Assembly (NCBI GenBank): GCA_963846915.1
Contig: CAWJXV010000009.1
Location: 682,001 to 746,000, forward strand
Length of the DNA: 64,000 nt
Direction: 5' to 3'
Source: PALSA-612 sp963846915
GTDB lineage: Bacteria; Actinomycetota; Thermoleophilia; Gaiellales; Gaiellaceae
A program made the translations under genes and the position numbers. Below, one piece after another: positions 52,256 through 59,636 of the stretch (position 1 is its first letter; each line of letters begins with the position of its first letter). Under the pieces are notes generated by a model. It was not told the DNA's origin. It worked only from the letters and a program-made list of their open reading frames with translations, and ran no database searches.

Positions 52256-54865
52256 GTGACTGCACTCCGGGCGGCCGCCGCCGCTGTTCTGCCTCTCCCC
52301 GAGGAACCGCTTCGAGCGGGCCCCTCGCCGCCTGCGTTCGACTCGTACCGGCGACTGGCGGAGATCTTCCACGACGTCCTTTCCGAGCAGGACCTCGACA
52401 CGCTGCTCGACCGTGTCGCCGACACGCTGGCCGAGCTCGTCCCTCACGACGCGCTCCACATCTACGAGGCCGACAACACGACCCGGGAGCTCGTCCCGCG
52501 GCTGGCTAGGACCGAGTGGGAAGATCAGGTCATGGCCACCCGGCCCGGCTTCGGGCAGGGGATCACCGGCTGGGCGGTCGCGAACCGGCGGCCCGTGCTC
52601 TCGAACCAGGCGCATCTCGATCCCCGCGTCGTGATCGTCCCCGGCACGCCGATCGACCCTGAGGCGCTGATCTCCATCCCGCTCGTCGCGCGCGGAGCGA
52701 CCAAGGGCGCGCTCAACATCTACCGGATCGGCGACGACGCGTCCTTCGCCGCCGAGGAGTTCGAGCTCGCGAAGCTGTTCGGCGACGCGGCCGCGCTTGC
52801 GCTGGACAACGTGCAGGTGCGGACGTCGCTCGAGCTACAGGCGCAGACCGACTCGCTGACCGGTCTCTTCAACCACCGCTTCTTCCACGAGCGGCTGCGC
52901 GCCGAGCTGACCCGCGCCGCGCGCGCCCACGACTCGGTCGCCCTGCTCATGTTCGACATCGACGACTTCAAGCGCGTCAACGACATCTGCGGTCATGCCG
53001 TCGGCGACCAGATCCTCGTCGCGATCGCGGGTGCGCTGACGTCGCTCGTCCGCGCCAGCGACATCGCGTGCCGGGTCGGCGGCGAGGAGTTCGCTGTGAT
53101 CATGCCCTCGTGCGGCGCGGGCGACGCCCTCGGCTTCGCGCGCAGGCTGACCGCGCGGCTCCAGCAGCAGCCGATCGACGCCGCCGGCGAGGTGACGTTC
53201 TCCGTCGGGCTCGCCGAAGGCCCCGCGCACGCGACCAATCCGCGCGAGCTCGTGGCCTGCGCGGAGGCCGCGATGATGACGGGCAAGGCGCGCGGCAAGA
53301 ACCGCATCGTCGTCTTCAGCGAGGGCGTCGGCGAGCGGCCGGAGGTGAGCGACCCCGGACGCGACGGACGCTCGATCGCCCACCTGAAGATGCTGCAGTC
53401 GGTGGCGGCGCGCCTGAACGGCTTCAACTCGGTGCGCGAGATCGGCGAGGCGATCGTCGCGGAGCTCCGGACGCTCGTCGACTACCACAGCTGCCGCGTC
53501 TACCTGGCCGAGGGCGACGAGCTCGTGCCGATCGCGGTCAAGGGCGAGGAGGCCTCGGAGGCGGAGACGCTGACCGACCTTCGCATCCCGATCGGCCACG
53601 GCATCACCGGACAGGTCGCCGCGACCGGACGGTCGTTCCTGGTCTCAAACGCAAGCGACTGCGAGTTCGGGGAGCTCGTGCCCGGCACCGGTCCGATCGA
53701 CGAGTCCGTCGTCGCCGTGCCGCTTCGCCATGGCTCGCGCGTGAACGGCGTCGTCTTCCTCTCTCAGCTAGGCCTCGACCGGTTCGACGAGAACGACGTG
53801 AGGCTGCTCGAGGTGCTGGCGGGCTACGCGGCCGTCGCGCTCGAGAACGCGCACCTGTACGAGAGCCTGCGCCGCGAGGCCGAACACGCCAAGGCCTGGC
53901 TCGAGTTCGCCGACGAGGTGTCGGCGGCCGGCTCGGTCGAAGGGATGATCGACACGGTCGTGGTCACGGTGGCCCGCCTGCTCGAGGCCGAGCAGTGCTC
54001 GCTCTGGCTCGAGGACGAGGCGATCGGTGACTTCGTCTGCGCAGCCTCGTATGGCTACCTCGAGGAGCTGACCGGGTCGAAGATCGCCTCGACCCGCGTC
54101 ACCAGGGAGGCGGCCGAGGAGTTCATCCGCACCGCCAAGACGCCGTTCCTGATGAACGCGCAGGAGCTCCACGACTGGTTCTTCTCCGACATCGAGATCG
54201 CTGCCCTGAAGCCGGTCGCGACCGCGCCGCTACCCGCCGGTCACGGCGTCAAGGGCTGGATCACGGTTCGCGCGCCCGTCGCCGGGCTCGAGCACTTCAC
54301 CGACGACCGCCTGCGCCTCCTCGACGGCCTCGCCTACCGCGCCTCGATGGCGATCCAGAAAGCGCTCCTCTATCGCGAGCAGCGCGAGAACGCTCACGTC
54401 GCCAACGCGCTGCTCGACTTCGGCCGGGAGATCGGCCCGGCCGCCAGCGAGGCCGACGCGCTCGAGAAGGCGTGCGAGCTCGTCGCCCGCATGCTGCGGA
54501 TCCCGCGCGCCTACGTGCTGCTCGACGAGGCGAACAGCGGCGACGTGCTGATCGGAGCGTCGTTCGGGGCAAACGGGTCGGCCGGCGACGCGCGCTTCCC
54601 GGCCGACCTGATGCGCGGCCTGCTCGGACGCGGCTCGGAGTCCTTCGTGCTCACGCACGACGAGGTGATGAGCGTGCTCGCGTCGGCGGGCATGGACGTC
54701 ACGCGGGCTCCCTCGCAGCTCGCCGTCGCACCGCTCGCGCTCTCGGGCAACCGGCTCGGCTGCCTGATCGCCGCAGGCGGTGACGCCGAGCACGAGTTCG
54801 AGGAGCTCGACCTTCGCTTGCTCGCGGGCATGGCGCATCAGGCGGCGCTGTTGATCGCCCGCTGA
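52256..54865 (+). CDS. GGDEF diguanylate cyclase with multiple GAF domains
   Basis: An 869-aa soluble signalling protein. Order: GAF (about 30-195), GGDEF (about 200-350) with active-site RVGGEEF at 275-279 and substrate helix DIDDFKRVND, then GAF-like domains at about 385-535, 545-700 and 715-869. Active-site GGEEF implies c-di-GMP synthesis, tuned by small-ligand GAF sensors. GTG 52256 is the best start; the 207-bp gap upstream holds hairpin copy 3 and no clear -10. The protein stands alone, with no c-di-GMP target nearby. Confidence 0.9.
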   Translation: MTALRAAAAAVLPLPEEPLRAGPSPPAFDSYRRLAEIFHDVLSEQDLDTLLDRVADTLAELVPHDALHIYEADNTTRELVPRLARTEWEDQVMATRPGFGQGITGWAVANRRPVLSNQAHLDPRVVIVPGTPIDPEALISIPLVARGATKGALNIYRIGDDASFAAEEFELAKLFGDAAALALDNVQVRTSLELQAQTDSLTGLFNHRFFHERLRAELTRAARAHDSVALLMFDIDDFKRVNDICGHAVGDQILVAIAGALTSLVRASDIACRVGGEEFAVIMPSCGAGDALGFARRLTARLQQQPIDAAGEVTFSVGLAEGPAHATNPRELVACAEAAMMTGKARGKNRIVVFSEGVGERPEVSDPGRDGRSIAHLKMLQSVAARLNGFNSVREIGEAIVAELRTLVDYHSCRVYLAEGDELVPIAVKGEEASEAETLTDLRIPIGHGITGQVAATGRSFLVSNASDCEFGELVPGTGPIDESVVAVPLRHGSRVNGVVFLSQLGLDRFDENDVRLLEVLAGYAAVALENAHLYESLRREAEHAKAWLEFADEVSAAGSVEGMIDTVVVTVARLLEAEQCSLWLEDEAIGDFVCAASYGYLEELTGSKIASTRVTREAAEEFIRTAKTPFLMNAQELHDWFFSDIEIAALKPVATAPLPAGHGVKGWITVRAPVAGLEHFTDDRLRLLDGLAYRASMAIQKALLYREQRENAHVANALLDFGREIGPAASEADALEKACELVARMLRIPRAYVLLDEANSGDVLIGASFGANGSAGDARFPADLMRGLLGRGSESFVLTHDEVMSVLASAGMDVTRAPSQLAVAPLALSGNRLGCLIAAGGDAEHEFEELDLRLLAGMAHQAALLIAR

Positions 54866-54880
54866 TCGCTCTGCTTTACT
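54851..54880 (+). promoter_or_regulatory. Candidate promoter TTGATC-18-TTTACT
   Basis: TTGATC (54851-54856) and TTTACT (54875-54880) would start transcription about 100 nt before the TetM-like GTG, leaving a leader that could hold an attenuator. Confidence 0.4.
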
Positions 54881-54924
54881 CCCGGGTACAGCAACACGTC
54901 CGCGCCGGCGACCGAGGAGTGGAG

Positions 54925-55038
54925 ATGCGCGCACCGTTCATGTCCATCGAAAAGGGCTTCACGACCTGTTCGGAGGGTATGACGCGTGCTTCGCAGAACA
55001 CTCAACCTCGGCATCCTGGCGCATGTAGACGCCGGTAA
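54925..55038 (+). CDS. Possible leader peptide before the TetM-like gene
   Basis: A 37-codon frame starting ATG 54925 (GAGGAG 7 nt upstream), MRAPFMSIEKGFTTCSEGMT at the start, ending inside the TetM-like gene in another frame. Ribosomal protection and erm genes are often preceded by translated leaders that sense stalling. That is the only support, and the frame may be chance. Confidence 0.25.
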   Translation: MRAPFMSIEKGFTTCSEGMTRASQNTQPRHPGACRRR

Positions 55039-57004
55039 GACCACTCTCACCGAACGCCTGCTGTACGCAGCCGGCGTGATCGACGCGATCGGCAGCGTCG
55101 ACGACGGCACCACTCAGACCGACTTCCTCGCCCTCGAGCGGCAGCGGGGCATCACGATCAAGGCCGCCGTCGTCTCCTTCGCGATCGAGGACGTGACCGT
55201 CAACCTGATCGACACGCCCGGCCACCCGGACTTCATCGCGGAGGTGGAGCGGGTGCTGAGCGTGCTCGACGGCGCCGTGCTCGTCGTGTCGGCGGTCGAG
55301 GGCGTGCAGCCGCAGACGCGTGTGCTGATGCGCGCGCTCCAGCGGTTGCGCGTCCCGACGCTCGTGTTCGTGAACAAGATCGACCGCGCCGGCGCAGACG
55401 AGGAGCGCGTGCTGCGGGCGATCGCAGAGCGGCTGACGCCGGCCATCGTGCCCATGGGCTCGACGCGCGACCTGGGCACGCGCGACGCCGGCTTCACGCC
55501 CTCGGGTGCCGGTGACGCCGCGTTTTCGGCCACCCTCGTCTCGGCGCTGGCCGAGCACGACGACGTGCTCCTGGCCGCGTACGTGGAGGACGAGGCCGGT
55601 GTCTCCTTCGGACGCCTGCGCGAGGAGCTGGCGACGCAGACCGGGGAGGCTCTCGTCCACCCCGTCTTCTTCGGCTCTGCGATCACCGGCGCCGGCGTCG
55701 AGCCGCTCACGGCCGCAATCGCAGAGCTGCTCCCCGCAACCGCTGGCGACCCGGACGGTCTCGTCGCGGGCAGTGTCTTCAAGATCGAGCGCGGCGCCGC
55801 GGGCGAGAAGATCGCCTACGCCCGGATGTTCTCGGGGACGGTCCGAACGCGTGACCGGGTGCGCTTCGGCGCGGACGGCGAGGGCAAGGTGACCGCGATC
55901 TCCGTCTTCGAGCGCGGGCCGGCCGAGCAGCGCGCGGCCGTCTCGGCGGGAGAGATCGGGAAGCTCTGGGGTCTCGCAGAGATCCGGATCGGTGACCGCA
56001 TCGGCGAGACGGGCGCGAACGCGACGCAGCACCAGTTCGCCCCGCCGACCCTCGAGACGGTCGTCGTCCCGAGCTTGCCGGACGACATGGGCAGGCTCCG
56101 CGTTGCGCTCGGGCAGCTCGCAGAGCAGGACCCGCTGATCGACGTCCGCCAGGACGAACGTCGCCGGGAGCTCTCGGTCTCGCTCTACGGCGAGGTCCAG
56201 AAGGAGGTCATCCAGGCGACCCTCGCGAGCGATTTCGGGCTCGACGTCACCTTCAGCGAGACGACGACGATCTGCGTCGAGCGGCCGGCCGCGATCGGGG
56301 AGGCCGTCGAGATCCTGCACGCGGAGTCGAATCCGTTCGCCGCGACGATCGGCCTTCGCGTCGAGCCTGCGCCGATCGACTCCGGCGTCGACTTCCGGCT
56401 GGGCGAGGCCGTCGATTTCCGCTCGGTGCCGATGTACTTCTCGAGGACGGTCGAGAACTTCGCGGAGCTCATGGGCCAGTTCGTGCGTCGCGCGCTCGAG
56501 GAAGGCATCTACGGCTGGCGGGTCACCGACTGCGCCGTGACGATGACGCGGTGCACGTACCAGTCGCCCGACGGCCCCGCGGCCACGCGTGGAGGGCTCA
56601 CGCCGCCCTCCGACTTCCGGAAGCTCACGCCGATCGTCCTCATGGAGGCGCTGGAGCGGGCCGGGTCGGTGGTCTGCGAGCCCATCGTCCGGGCCGGTCT
56701 CGAGATTCCGACGAGTGCGATCGGGGCCGTCATCGCCGCCCTGGCGCGGCTCGGTGCCTCCGTCGACGCGCCGGTACCGCGTGGGGAGCTCTCCACGCTC
56801 GAGGCGGTCCTGCCTGCCGCGCGCGCGGACGAGCTTCAGCGGCAGCTGCCCGGCCTGACGGGCGGCGAGGGCGTGCTGGACACCGAGTTCGCCGGGTACG
56901 AACCGGTAGGCGGCGAGCCTCCGACGCGGCGGCGATCGACCCCAAACCCGCTCAACAGGGAGGAGTACCTGCTGCATCTCGCGCGACGCGTCGCCGGCGG
57001 CTGA
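54986..57004 (+). CDS. TetM/TetO-like ribosomal protection protein
   Basis: A 672-aa EF-G-like GTPase of the tetracycline-resistance ribosomal-protection class. G1 AHVDAGKT is at residues 12-19, G3 DTPGH at 76-80 and G4 NKID at 130-133; an EF-G-like domain II follows. Late domains carry FRSVPMYFSRTVENF, a typical class stretch. It would release tetracycline-like drugs from the 30S subunit or have another ribosome role. GTG 54986 has GGAGGG 8 nt upstream. It is chromosomal with no mobile-element marks, so perhaps intrinsic. Confidence 0.88.
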   Translation: MLRRTLNLGILAHVDAGKTTLTERLLYAAGVIDAIGSVDDGTTQTDFLALERQRGITIKAAVVSFAIEDVTVNLIDTPGHPDFIAEVERVLSVLDGAVLVVSAVEGVQPQTRVLMRALQRLRVPTLVFVNKIDRAGADEERVLRAIAERLTPAIVPMGSTRDLGTRDAGFTPSGAGDAAFSATLVSALAEHDDVLLAAYVEDEAGVSFGRLREELATQTGEALVHPVFFGSAITGAGVEPLTAAIAELLPATAGDPDGLVAGSVFKIERGAAGEKIAYARMFSGTVRTRDRVRFGADGEGKVTAISVFERGPAEQRAAVSAGEIGKLWGLAEIRIGDRIGETGANATQHQFAPPTLETVVVPSLPDDMGRLRVALGQLAEQDPLIDVRQDERRRELSVSLYGEVQKEVIQATLASDFGLDVTFSETTTICVERPAAIGEAVEILHAESNPFAATIGLRVEPAPIDSGVDFRLGEAVDFRSVPMYFSRTVENFAELMGQFVRRALEEGIYGWRVTDCAVTMTRCTYQSPDGPAATRGGLTPPSDFRKLTPIVLMEALERAGSVVCEPIVRAGLEIPTSAIGAVIAALARLGASVDAPVPRGELSTLEAVLPAARADELQRQLPGLTGGEGVLDTEFAGYEPVGGEPPTRRRSTPNPLNREEYLLHLARRVAGG

Positions 57005-57009
57005 ACGTC

Positions 57010-57015
57010 GATACT
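57010..57015 (+). promoter_or_regulatory. -10 box GATACT, leaderless start at 57022
   Basis: GATACT ends exactly 6 nt before ATG 57022, 5 nt after the TetM-like stop. Confidence 0.35.
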
Positions 57016-57021
57016 CCGGTC

Positions 57022-57516
57022 ATGCTCTCGCTCGAGGTCGTCGACGGGGACATCACGGCGCTCGACGTCGATGCGATCGCGAACGCGGCCAACGACCGGC
57101 TGTGGATGGGCGCCGGCGTCGCGGGCGCGATCAAGCGGGCGGGAGGAGAGGAGATCGAGCGCGAGGCGGTCGCCAAGGGGCCGATCCCTGTCGGGACGGC
57201 GGTGGCGACGGGCGCCGGGCGCCTCCACGCGCGGTACGTCGTCCACGGAGCCGTGATGGGCCAGGACCTGCAGACGAACGCCGACCTGATCGACCGGACG
57301 ACGCGGAGCTGTCTCGACGTCGGCGACGGGCTCGGCTGTGAGTCGCTGGCGCTGCCCGCGTTCGGGACCGGCGTCGGCGGCTTCCCGCTCGGCGAGTGCG
57401 CGCGGATCATGGTCGCCGCAGCGCGAGGCTACGAGCCCGTGACCCTGCGGCGGGTCGTCTTCGCGGTCTTCGGGGGAGAGGCCACGGCGGCCTTCACCGC
57501 GGCGCTCTCCGGGTAG
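57022..57516 (+). CDS. Macro-domain protein (ADP-ribose binding)
   Basis: A 164-aa single macro domain. It has VDAIANAANDRLWMGAGVA (the phosphate/ribose loop, with Asn-rich NAAND), GAGRLHARYVVHGAVMG and LALPAFGTGVGGFPLGECA. It would bind or hydrolyse ADP-ribose groups (for example ADP-ribosyl or O-acetyl-ADP-ribose). ATG 57022 begins at the domain; codons upstream belong to the TetM-like gene. It is convergent with the AraC/DinB remnant, 6 bp apart. Confidence 0.9.
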   Translation: MLSLEVVDGDITALDVDAIANAANDRLWMGAGVAGAIKRAGGEEIEREAVAKGPIPVGTAVATGAGRLHARYVVHGAVMGQDLQTNADLIDRTTRSCLDVGDGLGCESLALPAFGTGVGGFPLGECARIMVAAARGYEPVTLRRVVFAVFGGEATAAFTAALSG

Positions 57517-57522
57517 CTCTGG

Positions 57523-57964
57523 CTATGCGTGTTCTTCGACCCAGCGCATCGGGTCGCCGGCGCCGAGGTCGTCGATGCCGGCGTCGATGAGCGCGCCGCA
57601 GACGAGCGTTCTGCGATGGGCGGCGAAGGTGAGCACGTGGGCGACGCCGCCAGCGTGACGGTGCCTCGCCGTAGGCACGGGCGAACGCCCGGGTGAACGC
57701 CTCGTGCGACGAGTAGCCCGCCCCGACCGCGACCCGCAGCACGTCGTCGTCCGTCGTGATCAGCCGGTACGCGGCCCGTTCGAGCAGGACGCGCCGCCTG
57801 AGTGTCGCCGGCGGCTCGCCGGCGGCGGCGGACACGAGCCGGTCGACGTGGAAGCGCGAGAGGTGCAGGCGCGACGCGAGCTCCTCGCCCGAGGCGTCGT
57901 GGTCGTCGAGCGACTCCGCGAGGACGTCCACGAAGCGGGCGAAGGTATCGGTTGCCGCGCTCAT
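57523..57964 (-). pseudogene. AraC-type regulator with DinB-like tail, internally deleted
   Basis: The front half (from ATG 57964) is an AraC helix-turn-helix pair: LHLSRFHVDRLVSAAAG and SSHEAFTRAFARAYGEAPSRW. It then loses frame. A second frame supplies GGVAHVLTFAAHRRTLV and GDPMRWVEEHA, ending at TAG 57523; I recognise these as the tail of AraC-DinB fusion regulators. About 150 residues of the expected DinB domain are missing at a junction near 57648-57655. It is therefore a deleted gene or an assembly join. Confidence 0.65.
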
Positions 57965-58022
57965 GACCGGGATGCTGCCTTCCGGCTCGTCGCGCCCGCT
58001 TGATCGCGTTTGCGCAGTTCGG

Positions 58023-59027
58023 CTACGGGGTGCCGAGCTCGCGCAGCTTCGGCAGGACGTCGGCGCAGAACTGCTCGAGGAAGCGGCGCTGGTCCTCGCC
58101 GGGCGCGTGGAGGACGAGGTGGTCGAAGCCGAGGCCGACGTACCAGGCGATCTTCTCGACCACCTCGTCGGGGTCGTTCGAGACGATGAACCGGGTGTGC
58201 GCCAGGTCGGCCGCGCTGTCCGCGAGGCGCTCCATCTCGATCGGGTCATCGACGCCGCTCTTCAACTCGGGTGTCAGCGCGAGCGCCGCCCACCAGCGAC
58301 AGGCTTCGCGCGCGAACTCTGCGTCGTGGTCGTAGGAGACCTTGATCTCGATGAACTTCGGCAGCGAGGCGGCGTCACGCCCCGCCTGTGCCGCTCCCTC
58401 GGCCAGGTTCGAGAGCAGCTCGTCGTACAGCCCCTGCCGCTTCCCGCTCGTGGCGATGTACCCGTCGCCGACGCGCCCCGCGAGCCTGGCGGCGAGCGGC
58501 CCCGAGGCGGCGACGTAGATCGGCACCGGCTCGTCGGGCCTGTCGTAGATCGTCGCTCGGTCGGTCTTGTAGAAGTCGCCCTCGAACGTGACCCGCTCGT
58601 CGGTCCAGAGGATGCGGATCAGCTCGATCGCCTCCGCGAGCCGCAGACGGCGCTCCTTTGCTCCCGGCCACTCCGCGCCCGTCGCGGGCGTCTCGTTCAT
58701 GGACTCGCCGGTGCCGACGCCGAGGAAGACGCGCCCCGGGTTGAGGCAGGCGAGCGTGGCGAACGCCTGCGCGACGATCGCCGGCTGGTAGCGCATCGTC
58801 GGCGTGAGCACGCTCGTGCCGAGCAGCGCGCGCTCCGTGCGCTCACCCAGGGCACCGAGCCAGACCAGCGCGTTCGGGCTGTGGCCGCCGTGATGGCGCC
58901 AGGGCTGGAAATGGTCGGAGACCGCGATCGAGTCGAGCCCGAGCTGCTCCGCGAGGACGGAGTAGTCGAGGAGCTCGCGAGGCCCGAACTGCTCCGCGGA
59001 GGCCTTGTAGCCGAGGACGAGGCTCAT
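58023..59027 (-). CDS. fgd: F420-dependent glucose-6-phosphate dehydrogenase
   Basis: A 334-aa luciferase-like F420 enzyme that oxidises glucose 6-phosphate and reduces F420. It matches mycobacterial Fgd1 along its length: LGYKASAEQFGPREL at the start, VSDHFQPWRHHGGHSP (the active-site His region) and GTSVLTPTMRYQPAIVAQAF. The C-terminal HLVLHAPGEDQRRFLEQF also matches. ATG 59027 overlaps the cofC stop by 4 nt. Sugar-phosphate specificity is inferred from that similarity. Confidence 0.9.
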   Translation of the reverse strand: MSLVLGYKASAEQFGPRELLDYSVLAEQLGLDSIAVSDHFQPWRHHGGHSPNALVWLGALGERTERALLGTSVLTPTMRYQPAIVAQAFATLACLNPGRVFLGVGTGESMNETPATGAEWPGAKERRLRLAEAIELIRILWTDERVTFEGDFYKTDRATIYDRPDEPVPIYVAASGPLAARLAGRVGDGYIATSGKRQGLYDELLSNLAEGAAQAGRDAASLPKFIEIKVSYDHDAEFAREACRWWAALALTPELKSGVDDPIEMERLADSAADLAHTRFIVSNDPDEVVEKIAWYVGLGFDHLVLHAPGEDQRRFLEQFCADVLPKLRELGTP

Positions 59028-59599
59028 TCCGCGTCCTGCCGCAGCGCCTCGAGGTCGTCAGGGGTGTCGATGTCGAAAGCCAGCCCGGGGACGTCGATGA
59101 TTCGTGCCACCAGACCGGCCCGGGCGGTGGCGAACGCGTGGACGGCCGCGCTCTGGGGCTCACCGAAATGCGTCATGACGGCGCCGGCCGGCCGCATCGA
59201 GACGGCGTTCGTGCCGCCGTCGAGGGCCCGGGCGACCGCCATGCCGCGGTCCGGCGTCGCTGCGACGAGCGCGCGGACGTCCTCGGCGGTGACGCGCGGC
59301 AGGTCGGCGGAGACGACGGCTGCGATCGGCTCCGTCACCACCTCGCGCATCGCCGCGGCGAGCGCGTCGTTCCACGCCAGTCCGCCGTCGTCGAAACGGG
59401 GCACGCCGTTCGGGGAGAGCGCCTCGGCGGACACGATCGTCACCGGCCCGACGTCGGCGTCCTTCACGGCTGCGAGGACGCCCTCCAGCAACTCGAGCAT
59501 CAGCGCAGCGCGCTCGTCCGCGCCGAGCACGCTCGCGAGGCGGCTCTTCGCGTCGTCGAGGCGCTTGAGCGGGACGAGAACGTGGGCGGAGGCGGCCAC
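59024..59599 (-). CDS. cofC: CofC/FbiD nucleotidyltransferase
   Basis: Makes the guanylyl-phospholactate (or PEP-guanylyl) donor used by CofD. 191 aa, normal size. Family signs: VLVPLKRLDDAKSRLA at the N-terminus, AVVSADLPRVTAEDV as the metal/nucleotide site, and FDIDTPDDLEAL at the end. GTG 59599 faces fbiC 37 bp away. A TATCGT box 8 nt upstream may be its -10. First gene of the cofC-fgd operon. Confidence 0.93.
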   Translation of the reverse strand: MAASAHVLVPLKRLDDAKSRLASVLGADERAALMLELLEGVLAAVKDADVGPVTIVSAEALSPNGVPRFDDGGLAWNDALAAAMREVVTEPIAAVVSADLPRVTAEDVRALVAATPDRGMAVARALDGGTNAVSMRPAGAVMTHFGEPQSAAVHAFATARAGLVARIIDVPGLAFDIDTPDDLEALRQDAE

Positions 59600-59607
59600 C
59601 GCCCGGC

Positions 59608-59613
59608 ACGATA
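59608..59613 (-). promoter_or_regulatory. -10 box of cofC (TATCGT)
   Basis: TATCGT on the minus strand ends 8 nt before the GTG of cofC, 11 bp from the divergent fbiC -10 box. Confidence 0.4.
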
Positions 59614-59624
59614 ACCGCGGGACG

Positions 59625-59630
59625 TATGCT
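59625..59630 (+). promoter_or_regulatory. -10 box TATGCT, leaderless start of fbiC
   Basis: TATGCT ends exactly 6 nt before GTG 59637. Confidence 0.5.
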
Positions 59631-59636
59631 CACCGA

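Noticed and set aside
57756..59636. Very long open frame running into fbiC from upstream
   Set aside because: It is antisense to cofC and fgd, whose products are clear. High GC keeps the frame open. The -10 box and family N-terminus place the start at 59637.
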